64,000 nt of DNA from Pseudomonas sp. RC10 (lineage in GTDB: Bacteria > Pseudomonadota > Gammaproteobacteria > Pseudomonadales > Pseudomonadaceae). The notes under the pieces are model-generated. The model worked only from the letters and a program-made list of their open reading frames with translations, was not told where the DNA came from and searched no databases. The translations under genes were made by a program, and so were the position numbers. Shown here in pieces: positions 25,277 to 33,441 of this stretch. The number at the start of each line of letters is the position of its first letter. The stretch's first letter is position 1. The stretch is from the NCBI RefSeq assembly GCF_038397775.1, contig NZ_CP151650.1:124001-188000 (forward strand), in the 5' to 3' direction.

Positions 25277-26785
25277 TCAGATCTCGTACTCAACGGCGCT
25301 GACGTACACCAGCTGATGAAATACTTCGTTCTCCGTGAAACGGCAGTAGCGCAGAATCTGCTTGGCCAAATCCGGAAACACTGGCGCACCAATCGCCCCG
25401 ATCAACGCCATGTAAGGGAGGATGCGTTTGCCAAGCAATTGGCGATCACGGGCCGCGTTGATCACGTCGCTAAGCAAGACGGCCAGGCCTTTCATGCTGA
25501 AGTGATCCACCGAAGTCACTTCGAACCAGCGGGCCACCAGCAGCTTGATCGCCGCAGCATCAGCCGACGTGACCTTCAGGCTGTCGCCCTCCACGCGCTC
25601 CCGCTCGGCCTGCGCGGCGAGTTTCACCAGCACCTCGTTGAAAGTTTGCTCGCGCCAGGCGGCGAATTTTTCGACATCGAAGTCATCGGTGTCTTGTTCC
25701 GGCGCAATCAAAGCCAGATAGAACCGGGCGCTGTCGGTGCAGGCGTCGGCCACCAGGTCCCGGGCCCAGATCGCGTAATTGCGGCTGGTGGAGAGGTTTT
25801 TGCCGTTCAGGGTCAGGAATTGATTGGTATAGAAGGTCTGACGCATGCGGTAGCTGTGCATGGTTTGGAGCAGCGCGGGGTAAACCATCATGTGGCTGAA
25901 CGCGCAGTCGTAGCCAAGGAAATGCACCAATCGGCCTTTGCCCGAGCGGCAGTACTCGTCGTATTCCCAAGGCGCGTGCTTGTGTTCGTTGAGGTATTCG
26001 CGGAACGCGCCGAGATAACCCGACAGGCCCATCACCCACGTGTGAATGCGTCGGCTGCCGTCGGGCTTGAGGTCTAAGCCGCCGTCGTGAGGACGTGTGA
26101 TGCCCCAATCAATCGGCCCGATTTCGAACTCTTCGTTGAGGAAGCGGCGAATGAAGGGGCGCAGCGGAGCGTGTTCGAAAGTGCTCTGTAGATGGCTGCG
26201 GAAGTTGGACAGCGCCAGGAACTCACGCTCGACCGGTCGCCAGATCATCTGGGACGAACACAATTTGCAGCGAAACTCGGTCATCTTCGACGCGTTGGGC
26301 GTGTGGGCGCATTCCTCGCACTGGCTGGCGTCGGAGTCAGAACCGCAATGATCGCAATTGCCCCGCCCAAACGCCTCATAGCCCCATTTTTCGCACTGTT
26401 CACAGTAGGGTTCCTGGCTGACTTTTCTGTAAATGGCCCCCGCCTTCATCGCCGATTCGTAGGTTTCTTCGACCGCCTTCTTGAAATAGTTATTGCGATA
26501 AGGGCGCATCCAGAAATCAACTTCAATCCCCATCTTTTTCAGGGTGTCGTTGATCTTGTCGGTGTTTTCCAGCGCCAGCTCCTGGGGCGATCGGTCCAGT
26601 TCGATGCCACGGCGCAGCATGTAGGACTGATAGTCATCGGAATAGGAAACCAGCGTGCAATCATGCCCGCGCTGGCGTTGTGCGCGGGTGTAGATGTCCG
26701 CAGCCAGAAACGGCCCGGCCATGTGACCGATGTGCAGGTCGCCGTTCGGGGTGGGCGGTGTAATGGTGACCAGGAGCTTGCCCAT
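25277..26785 (-). CDS. Methionyl-tRNA-synthetase-like enzyme (hydrazine-forming type)
   Basis: A 502-residue class I synthetase paralogue. HIGH is intact (HIGH at residues 18-21), and four CxxC pairs form a zinc insert (Cys128/131, 144/147, 156/159, 173/176). The KMSKS loop is altered to KNLSTS (329-334). No C-terminal tRNA anticodon-recognition extension is obvious. In actinobacterial hydrazine pathways a cupin-MetRS protein activates an amino acid and joins it to an N-hydroxylated lysine to form N-N. Its start overlaps the cupin stop by one base (TAATG), so the two domains are co-translated rather than fused. Housekeeping methionyl-tRNA synthetase in Pseudomonas is a longer protein, so this is not metG. 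Confidence 0.82.
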   Translation of the reverse strand: MGKLLVTITPPTPNGDLHIGHMAGPFLAADIYTRAQRQRGHDCTLVSYSDDYQSYMLRRGIELDRSPQELALENTDKINDTLKKMGIEVDFWMRPYRNNYFKKAVEETYESAMKAGAIYRKVSQEPYCEQCEKWGYEAFGRGNCDHCGSDSDASQCEECAHTPNASKMTEFRCKLCSSQMIWRPVEREFLALSNFRSHLQSTFEHAPLRPFIRRFLNEEFEIGPIDWGITRPHDGGLDLKPDGSRRIHTWVMGLSGYLGAFREYLNEHKHAPWEYDEYCRSGKGRLVHFLGYDCAFSHMMVYPALLQTMHSYRMRQTFYTNQFLTLNGKNLSTSRNYAIWARDLVADACTDSARFYLALIAPEQDTDDFDVEKFAAWREQTFNEVLVKLAAQAERERVEGDSLKVTSADAAAIKLLVARWFEVTSVDHFSMKGLAVLLSDVINAARDRQLLGKRILPYMALIGAIGAPVFPDLAKQILRYCRFTENEVFHQLVYVSAVEYEI

Positions 26786-27228
26786 TACGAAGCCCTCTGA
26801 TCGGACACGTCATGGATCGTCGCTTTTTGCAGCGCGAACTCGTTCAGGGCGACGGCCTGTTGGGCGTCTTCGTCGAGGAAACGGTTGGCCGAATCGCGGT
26901 CCCACCAGACCACGTAGAAGTGAAAATCTTCGTCGGTGTCGTTAAGGACGTAATGGTCGGTGTGTTTCGGAATGGCGGCGATATCGCCCATGGTGAAGGG
27001 GTAGGTCTGATCGACAACGACCAGCTTGGCCGTGCCTTTTATGCCGATGAAGAACTCTTGATCGATCTGGGTGTGGGACAGGGACTTGGTGCCGGGACGG
27101 ACAACGCACCAACCGCCGCCAATCGGGGTCGGATAACCGTCCCACGGCAACAGCCGGGACCCGTCCAGATCGTATTCATGAACCAGTTTGTCCCACGCCA
27201 TGGGACGGAAAATTTGAAAGCCTGTCAT
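26785..27228 (-). CDS. Small cupin-domain protein (stand-alone partner of the MetRS-like enzyme)
   Basis: A 147-residue single cupin. Motif 1 is GTKSLSHTQIDQEFFIGIKG (about residues 46-65), with His, Gln and Glu at the metal-ligand positions; motif 2 is GDIAAIPKHTDHYVLN with the fourth ligand His. In the s56-p1 enzyme Spb40 the cupin is fused to the N-terminus of a MetRS-like domain; here the two are separate, adjacent and translationally coupled genes. The cupin is proposed to catalyse rearrangement of the N-hydroxylysine ester to the N-N product. It is the first gene of the cluster; 430 bases with repeated TTAAC/GTTAA elements lie upstream. Confidence 0.8.
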   Translation of the reverse strand: MTGFQIFRPMAWDKLVHEYDLDGSRLLPWDGYPTPIGGGWCVVRPGTKSLSHTQIDQEFFIGIKGTAKLVVVDQTYPFTMGDIAAIPKHTDHYVLNDTDEDFHFYVVWWDRDSANRFLDEDAQQAVALNEFALQKATIHDVSDQRAS

Positions 27229-27663
27229 GAAGTGTCTCCTTCAACCCGGAGCATCCTTGCTCGTTGTTTTGCCGGCGCTAGCCAAGGCTTAACGACGCCG
27301 TTGAGTTGAGGGATAAGCTGAAGAAATTCGGGAAGGGGAGCAAACAAGAAATATGCAATCAGTGGTTAAGTTTGACTTAACTCAAGTTTGCTTAATCATC
27401 ATGCTTATCAAGTGGTTAACAGATTATTTGGCGCGAAATGTTTGCTCAATTGACGCTAAAGCAGGGCTTAACTGTCGCGATAAAAAGGGGCGGATGTATT
27501 GAAACCTGAGAGAGCGAATTCATTCGCGAAAAATGGATCAGTCGCTATAAATGCATCGTCTGAACTGACTTTTCGCGAATGAATTCGCTCCCTCAGGGGG
27601 GCCGCGATTCTCCAGCAGGTAGCATGTGAACGGTATAGCCGCCGTGGATAGGCACCCCACTCC
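27229..27663 (-). promoter_or_regulatory. Cluster promoter region with repeated GTTAAG/CTTAAC elements
   Basis: The region upstream of the cupin gene is AT-rich and holds an inverted repeat GTTAAG (27365-27370) - TTTGA - CTTAAC (27376-27381), a direct repeat AGTGGTTAA at 27361-27369 and 27411-27419 (50 bases apart), and CTTAAC copies at 27288-27293 and 27467-27472. Spaced inverted T-n-A repeats are typical LysR-type operators. GTTAAG also occurs twice in the promoter of the adjacent LysR gene (13-base direct repeat AGTTAAGAAAATC at 28583-28608). The REP pair at 27506-27596 lies in the distal part. Confidence 0.55.
27506..27596. repeat. REP pair (AGAGCGAATTCATTCGCGAA family)
   Basis: Inverted arms at 27506-27530 and 27571-27596; a variant of the family seen at 9.6, 9.7 and 12.9 kb, with GAGAGAGCG replacing GTGGGAGCG. 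Confidence 0.8.
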
Positions 27664-28572
27664 TCAGCGCGTCGTGAATTCCCGTTGGCTGGCTATCGCC
27701 TGGGACACCAGCCAATCCCGGAACTGACGGCTGGATTTAGGCAGGATGGCGGTCTCGTCGTAGACCAGGTAATACGCAATGGGCGTGTCGATCGTCGCGC
27801 GAAACGGCACCACCAGCCGCCCAGACGCCAGCTCCTCGCGCACCAGCGACCGACGCACCAGTGCGATGCCCATGCCCGCCAACGCAGCCTCGATCACCCC
27901 GTTGGAATCCACAAATACTGAGCCCCTGTGCACCGCAGCTTCAGCGTCCTCGATGCCCACCGCCCGCAGCCACAGCGCCCAGTCTTCACGGTGTTCGTCG
28001 TGCAGCAGGTTGTAATTCTTCAGATCGATGGGCGATGACAGAAAGCGCGACTCCGGCAGCAGGCTCGGCGCGCATACCGGCTGCAAACGGTCGTTGATCA
28101 GCATCTCGACCTCCAGACCCGGATAGCGTCCAAGCCCGTGGCGCACGGCGAAATCCACCCCGTCGCCCAACAGGTCAACCAATCGATTGGTCGTGCTGAT
28201 CAACACTTCGATGCCAGGGCAGATCGCCTGAAAATCCGGCAGGCGCGGCAACAGCCATTGCATCGCAAAACCGCTGGTGCAACTGACCGTGATGGTATTA
28301 GGGCCGTTGTCGCTCATCAGCCGCTGAGTCGCGTCTGAGATCTGGCCTAATGCGGGGCGGATCGCGCGTAAGTAAATCTTACCTTCGGGGGTCAGCTCCA
28401 GACGCTTGGTGTTGCGGATGAACAGCGTGACGCCCACGGCTTTTTCCAACTTGGCGATCTGTTGGCTGATCGCCGCCGGGGTGACGAAAAGCTCGCCCGC
28501 CGCGCTCTTCATGCTGGCGTGACGCCCCGTCGCTTCAAAGCAAAGCAACGCGTACAAGGGCGGGAATTTCAT
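27664..28572 (-). CDS. LysR-family transcriptional regulator (GcvA-like)
   Basis: A 302-residue LysR regulator with the winged helix (PPLYALLCFEATGRHASMKS, then FVTPAAISQQIAKLEKAVG) and an effector-binding domain beginning near residue 92. It lies on the same strand as the biosynthetic cluster, upstream of its promoter, and is divergent from the EamA transporter. Its own promoter has a 13-base tandem repeat containing GTTAAG (28583-28608). By position it is the best candidate regulator of the cluster, of the exporter, or of both; that is inference. Confidence 0.88.
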   Translation of the reverse strand: MKFPPLYALLCFEATGRHASMKSAAGELFVTPAAISQQIAKLEKAVGVTLFIRNTKRLELTPEGKIYLRAIRPALGQISDATQRLMSDNGPNTITVSCTSGFAMQWLLPRLPDFQAICPGIEVLISTTNRLVDLLGDGVDFAVRHGLGRYPGLEVEMLINDRLQPVCAPSLLPESRFLSSPIDLKNYNLLHDEHREDWALWLRAVGIEDAEAAVHRGSVFVDSNGVIEAALAGMGIALVRRSLVREELASGRLVVPFRATIDTPIAYYLVYDETAILPKSSRQFRDWLVSQAIASQREFTTR

Positions 28573-28741
28573 GCCGGTCCTTAGTTAAGAAAATCAGTTA
28601 AGAAAATCTAATGTGCGTTAGAAAAGCTCGCTTGAGCACGACTGGAGAGACTGCTCAAATCATCACACCCCGGCTCGACAAGCGTCAATCCACAACTTTC
28701 GCGCCGTCCGTTTCAAGCATTGGATTTGGGAAGGAAGTGCT

Positions 28742-29665
28742 ATGCGTCCATCTGATTATGTTCGACTGCTTCTCCTCGCTGCGATCTGGGGAGCAAGTTT
28801 TCTGTTCATGCGCGTGGCCGCCCCGGTATTAGGCGCATTGCCTACCGCATTCTTCCGGGTATCAATCGCCGCCATCGGTTTATTCGTCATCCTGGCGATG
28901 TTTAAAACCCGCCACGATTTCCAGGGCAAACTCAAAGCGACCATGGTGCTGGGTATCATCAACTCGGGTATTCCGTTTTTGATGTACAGCATGGCGGCGT
29001 TGCTATTACCCGCCGGATACTCCGCCATTCTCAATGCCACCACGCCGTTAATGGGCGTCTTGATCGGGTCCATGTTTTTCAATGACACGCTGACTCCGAA
29101 AAAAGCAGCGGGTGTATTGGTGGGCTTGTTGGGGATCACCTTGTTGACCACCACCGGCCCGATGACCTTCACCAGCACGGTGGTGATGGGTGCTCTGGCC
29201 TGTTTGGTCGCAACCACTTGCTACGGCGTGGCAGGGTTTCTCACCCGCCAGTGGATTGCCGACAAAGGCGGTCTCGACGCCAAACTCGTCGCGTTTGGCA
29301 GTCAAATCGGCGCTACGCTGTTTCTCGTGCCGTTCTTCGGCATCTCGGCCACCGTCAACCCGCCCGTCAGCTGGGGAGATTCAACGGTCTGGTTGTCCCT
29401 TCTCGCGGTGGGTTTTGTGTGTACGGCCTGCGCCTACATTCTGTATTTCCGGCTGATTGCTGACATCGGCCCCGTCCGCTCACTGACCGTCACCTTTTTG
29501 ATCCCGCCATTCGGGGTGCTCTGGGGCGTGATGTTCCTGGATGAACATTTGTCGGCGGGTCATCTGTACGGTGGCGGGCTGATTTGTCTAGCCGTGTGGT
29601 TCGTGCTCAGCAAGAGCACGCCCAAACCGTTACCCGAATCACGGGACAACCCCGCCACTACCTGA
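28742..29665 (+). CDS. EamA/DMT-family transporter (putative exporter)
   Basis: A 307-residue inner-membrane protein with ten hydrophobic segments in two EamA repeats (first repeat from LLLLAAIWGASFLFMRVAAP; second from GALACLVATTCYGVAGFLTR). The family exports amino acids and related metabolites. It is divergent from the LysR gene that flanks the biosynthetic cluster, so it may export the cluster product. GGAAG precedes the ATG at 28742. A DnaA-box sequence lies 10 bases after the stop (29675-29683). Confidence 0.86.
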   Translation: MRPSDYVRLLLLAAIWGASFLFMRVAAPVLGALPTAFFRVSIAAIGLFVILAMFKTRHDFQGKLKATMVLGIINSGIPFLMYSMAALLLPAGYSAILNATTPLMGVLIGSMFFNDTLTPKKAAGVLVGLLGITLLTTTGPMTFTSTVVMGALACLVATTCYGVAGFLTRQWIADKGGLDAKLVAFGSQIGATLFLVPFFGISATVNPPVSWGDSTVWLSLLAVGFVCTACAYILYFRLIADIGPVRSLTVTFLIPPFGVLWGVMFLDEHLSAGHLYGGGLICLAVWFVLSKSTPKPLPESRDNPATT

Positions 29666-29867
29666 TTCACGCACTTATCCACAGCTGAATCCGTAACGAG
29701 ACTGTCTGGTGGCGACCGCCAGACTCGGCCTTTCTTCGCCCGGCATTTACTCATGGATCTGCCGGACCGGAGATAACGACACGTTCTGGAATGACTGACA
29801 TGGCATCACTCACACACGCGTTCACCCTTCAGCTTTCGGGCTGTGGCATCCGGGCGGAGTCAGTACG

Positions 29868-30800
29868 ATGAGCAGAGCGATTCCCTTGATTGCCCTTCGC
29901 ACCTTCGTCGAGGTGTGCAAGGTGGGCAGTATGAAACGCGCCGCCGATCACCTGTGCGTCTCCCCCGCCGCCATCAGCCAGCAGATCAAAGGGCTGGAAG
30001 ATCAGATTGGAAAACGCCTGTTCGAACGCGACGCCAAAGGCATTCAGCTCACCACCAGTGGCCGCAGCCTGTTCGATGAGCTGTCCGACACCTTCGACGT
30101 GATCGAAAAAGCCTGGTCTGGCGCGGCCCTCAAACAGCCTCGCCAGACCCGCCTGGTCATCAGCACCACGTCCACCATCGCCAGCTCCTGGCTGATCCCC
30201 GCGCTGGGAAGTTTCAAAGAGCGGTGCCCGACCATCGAAATCTCGATACAGATTTGCAATGGCCTCTCGGATCTCAAGCATGGCCATGTGGATATCTCTA
30301 TTCAGCGAGAAATGGCCAGCAGCCCGGACAACCATGCCACCCGCCTCTGGTCGTCTTATTTGATCCCCGTGTGCAGTCCAAACTTGCTTACCAAACAACG
30401 GACCATCGACAGTCCACAAGACTGCCTGACTTATCCACTGCTCCAAGACACCGAACGCAACTACTGGAAGGTGTGGATGAATGCGTTCGGTGTGAACAAC
30501 CGCAAAATGATCCAGGGATCGAGTTATGGCGATGAATCCCTGTTGATAAGTGCCGCTTGTGCGGGCCAAGGGATTGCCTTGGTCAACAACGTGTTTGCGT
30601 CCGAAGCCCTGCGCTCCAAGCGCCTGGTGCAAGTGACCAACGCTACGTCCGAACTGAAATTCGACTATTTCGTTTACTGCGCCAAAGAGCGGCGTGAGGA
30701 ATGGGCGATTGTCGAGTTCATGAAATGGGCGGTGCAGCAGGCAGGCAAGACGGTAAAGGGGCATGTTTGTGAAGCAGCGAGTGTGCACAAGGTCGCGTGA
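29868..30800 (+). CDS. LysR-family transcriptional regulator
   Basis: A 310-residue LysR regulator: winged helix-turn-helix at about residues 6-64 (IALRTFVEVCKVGSMKRAAD, then VSPAAISQQIKGLEDQIGKR), substrate-binding domain from about 90. It is transcribed in the same direction as the EamA gene but 200 bases later, and is closed by its own terminator, so it is an independent unit. Its target is not evident; the neighbouring hydrolase or the EamA transporter are possibilities. Confidence 0.87.
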   Translation: MSRAIPLIALRTFVEVCKVGSMKRAADHLCVSPAAISQQIKGLEDQIGKRLFERDAKGIQLTTSGRSLFDELSDTFDVIEKAWSGAALKQPRQTRLVISTTSTIASSWLIPALGSFKERCPTIEISIQICNGLSDLKHGHVDISIQREMASSPDNHATRLWSSYLIPVCSPNLLTKQRTIDSPQDCLTYPLLQDTERNYWKVWMNAFGVNNRKMIQGSSYGDESLLISAACAGQGIALVNNVFASEALRSKRLVQVTNATSELKFDYFVYCAKERREEWAIVEFMKWAVQQAGKTVKGHVCEAASVHKVA

Positions 30801-30850
30801 ATTCAAACACCTGCGAGGTTTGACCGGCGTCTTATTTACACCCTCTTTTT

Positions 30851-30874
30851 AAACCACTTACGAGTGGTTTTTTT
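30851..30874 (+). terminator. Rho-independent terminator
   Basis: Perfect 8-base stem AAACCACT/AGTGGTTT around the tetraloop TACG, followed by T-run to 30874, about 50 bases after the LysR stop. Confidence 0.88.
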
Positions 30875-31082
30875 CCTCCATTCATTCCTGTGAACGATAG
30901 TACGTCAGCCTCCAGACAGGCGGAGCGGGATACAGTGAATGGCATTCAAGTCTTCACGTATGATGCGGCGCCTGCGCTCGGGTGCCTTTTGCGCCCAATC
31001 CCATACCCCCGTTTTCGCCCTGTGACCGTCAGAGGTTTTCCTCGCGATACCTGAGGCAGAAAGGCTTTTTAGAATAATCAGA

Positions 31083-32408
31083 ATGCAAACGATCAAAACC
31101 CTCAGTCGGCGCTTCAAACAAAAAAAATACCTGCTGGTCGCCATCGCTGTCCTCGTCGCATTGGCCGTTGCATGGGCGGTCCACTCTCACTCGGTCGTTG
31201 AACGAAAGGCTCGCAGAGCCATGCTGCCACGCGTCTTACCCACCGTGCAGACTCACGACCTCGGCGGCTCGTCGACGCTGACGCTGTTCGTGCCCAATGT
31301 GTCGAAAAAAACCATCGTCATCGCTGTGCCTGTGGACAACGACCTGGAAACCAAGCGCCTGCGCAAACTGAGTTTCGATGCCTCCGCCACCGTGGTGAAG
31401 ATCGAACTTTCACCTTCCGATTGCCTGCAGGCCCTTCGCAAATTCGACGAGTCCTTGCGACGCTTCGCGCCGACTGCCGATATTGTCGTAGGGCTCGATG
31501 AAGAGGCCATGCTGGCGCAGCGTTGGCTCTCACTGCAAACAAATGAACGGGCAATCGCCGTTTCGCTGACGACCGATGGCATTGGGGAGGCCAGTAAGGA
31601 AGTCTGCGCAGACCCCGCCACCGTGCTCCCGTCAAAAGGGACATGGCACAACCTGACGTCGAACAAATTGACTGTTTGGGAAAACGGCGTCGCCACTCAC
31701 GTCACAACACCGATGACGCCGAAAAAGCTGATTTCCGAGGAACTGGAAACGTATCTGCGTCATACGATTCTCAACATCCCCGAACTGAACATGCTCAACA
31801 AGCTGCCGTTGATTGAACTGCCTGCCGCCAGCCCCGGCGATACACTGACGCTCTTTTATTCAGGTGATGGCGGTTGGCGGGGACTGGACAAACGCGTTTC
31901 GGAACATCTGTCCGACGCCGATATCGCCGTCGTCGGCGTCGATGCGCTGGAGTATTACTGGGACTTCAAAAGCCCGGAAAAAAGCGCCCAAGAGTTGTCC
32001 CAAATGATGGAGCACTACCGCCAGAAATGGGGCATCAAACACTTCATCCTCACCGGTTATTCGTTTGGCGCTGATGTACTTCCCGCGCTCTACAATCGCT
32101 TGCCTGTTACCGATCAGGCCGATGTTCAGAGCATTGTGCTGCTGTCGTTCGCACGTAGCGCCAACTTCGAAATCCGCATCGAAGGCATGATGGGAAAAGA
32201 CACCGGCAAATACCCGACAGGCCCGGAAATGGCAAAGCTGCCCGCCAATAAAGTGTTCTGTGTGTACGGCACGGATGAAGCGCGCAAGAGCGGATGCACG
32301 GACGCCACCGTCGTCGGAAAGACCCTTGGGATTCCCGGGAACCACCACTTCAATGACGATTACGACACGTTGTCCACCTACCTGATCGACTTCATCAAGA
32401 GATCATAA
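31083..32408 (+). CDS. virJ: AcvB/VirJ-family periplasmic serine hydrolase
   Basis: A 441-residue protein with an N-terminal membrane anchor or uncleaved signal (LLVAIAVLVALAVAWAV, about 18-35). The C-terminal domain is an alpha/beta hydrolase of the VirJ/AcvB family: LTLFYSGDGGWRGLDK (about 258-273), the nucleophile Ser in LTGYSFGADVLP and a late His in GNHHFNDDYD. AcvB of Agrobacterium hydrolyses lysyl-phosphatidylglycerol and related family members hydrolyse aminoacyl-phosphatidylglycerol; the same activity is likely. No aminoacyl-PG synthase gene adjoins it, so the partner must be elsewhere. Confidence 0.82.
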   Translation: MQTIKTLSRRFKQKKYLLVAIAVLVALAVAWAVHSHSVVERKARRAMLPRVLPTVQTHDLGGSSTLTLFVPNVSKKTIVIAVPVDNDLETKRLRKLSFDASATVVKIELSPSDCLQALRKFDESLRRFAPTADIVVGLDEEAMLAQRWLSLQTNERAIAVSLTTDGIGEASKEVCADPATVLPSKGTWHNLTSNKLTVWENGVATHVTTPMTPKKLISEELETYLRHTILNIPELNMLNKLPLIELPAASPGDTLTLFYSGDGGWRGLDKRVSEHLSDADIAVVGVDALEYYWDFKSPEKSAQELSQMMEHYRQKWGIKHFILTGYSFGADVLPALYNRLPVTDQADVQSIVLLSFARSANFEIRIEGMMGKDTGKYPTGPEMAKLPANKVFCVYGTDEARKSGCTDATVVGKTLGIPGNHHFNDDYDTLSTYLIDFIKRS

Positions 32409-32445
32409 GAGGGGTCATCACGGTATATCCGTCATAACACGCGGG

Positions 32446-33441
32446 TCAGGGCTCTGCGCGACCGGGCGCATGATGCACCAGATTGGCGAGTTCGACCTTA
32501 TCGGTCAGTCCCAGCTTGGCGTAAATCTCTCGCAGGTAATGCCGTACCGTTGCTGGCGACAATCCCAGAGAGCGCGCGATTTCCTTGTATGACTGCCCGC
32601 AGGCAAATGCCGCGGCTACTTGCGATTCGCGCGGGGTCAGACTGTCCAGGGCTGATACGGCCGAAATGCTCAACAGGCTAAGACCACCCGCCGGTTTCAA
32701 GGTAAAACCGAGTCTTGCAAATCTCACTGCCGAGCCGCGAGGCACATTGAGCAGACCCTGTATCAGCGGCTCAGGCAGCGTGGGGCCGCACCAGTGCGGC
32801 CAGACCGAACGAACGAGCTCACGAAAGCGCGGTGGCGGATCCAGCACGGCAAATTGCAGGTCGACGAACACGCAACTCATGACGGTCGAGGCGTCGGCTG
32901 CCCCCGCATAATGGTCCTGACGTCGCGAAAGATTGTGGCGCCACGCCAAATTGACGTGAGGCATCAGAAACTGTTTGGCCCACACATCTGACTTGTCGAA
33001 GGCGGCGCTTCGGCCGCATCGAAACAATGAAAGAAACAGGAAGTCGTCGTCTCGTCCCGGCAATCTGTAGGCCGTACACAGGGCGTACTTGTTGCCAACG
33101 TCGGCATTGATCTCGTAAAGCCCCTCAGTGCTGTGCAATTCCTGAGTGCCGAAACGCACGGTGCGCGTCGGCGCATCGTTCACACTCATCGCCAATCGGT
33201 CATCGCCGGTACACGTTTGCCATTTCTCGACATACGAGTCGGGGAGATTGGCCTGGTATGAACTCAGCAGGGTAAAGCCCGCCGCAGTGGGGGACATGAT
33301 GCCCCACCAGGCTCGATCGAAGCCGATCACCTGATCGATCTGGTTCAACACCTGCTCTTGAAAGACTTCCGCGTCCGCTTCAAAGGCTGATGTGTTGATG
33401 TTCAAAACCACGTCGCCGCAATCTGTGAGCGTTTTCAACAT
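32446..33441 (-). CDS. LuxR-type transcriptional regulator
   Basis: A 331-residue regulator with a C-terminal GerE/LuxR helix-turn-helix (LTPRESQVAAAFACGQSYKE, then ARSLGLSPATVRHYLREIY). The N-terminal 230 residues show no recognisable autoinducer-binding signature I can confirm, and no luxI gene is present. I start at ATG 33441 (MLKTLTDCGDVV); the frame continues upstream to 33501 but that part reads as intergenic. It is divergent from the DUF3311-symporter-nitrilase operon and is the likely regulator of it. Confidence 0.8.
   Translation of the reverse strand: MLKTLTDCGDVVLNINTSAFEADAEVFQEQVLNQIDQVIGFDRAWWGIMSPTAAGFTLLSSYQANLPDSYVEKWQTCTGDDRLAMSVNDAPTRTVRFGTQELHSTEGLYEINADVGNKYALCTAYRLPGRDDDFLFLSLFRCGRSAAFDKSDVWAKQFLMPHVNLAWRHNLSRRQDHYAGAADASTVMSCVFVDLQFAVLDPPPRFRELVRSVWPHWCGPTLPEPLIQGLLNVPRGSAVRFARLGFTLKPAGGLSLLSISAVSALDSLTPRESQVAAAFACGQSYKEIARSLGLSPATVRHYLREIYAKLGLTDKVELANLVHHAPGRAEP

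Noticed and set aside
25277..26785. Housekeeping methionyl-tRNA synthetase
   Set aside because: Shorter than metG of Pseudomonas, altered KMSKS, and embedded between a cupin and an oxidase gene.
17969..27228. A siderophore cluster, because of SbnA/SbnB-like genes and an N-hydroxylase
   Set aside because: No NIS synthetase, NRPS, TonB receptor or iron-uptake genes are present; cupin, MetRS-like and DAO-type oxidase genes fit a hydrazine pathway better.
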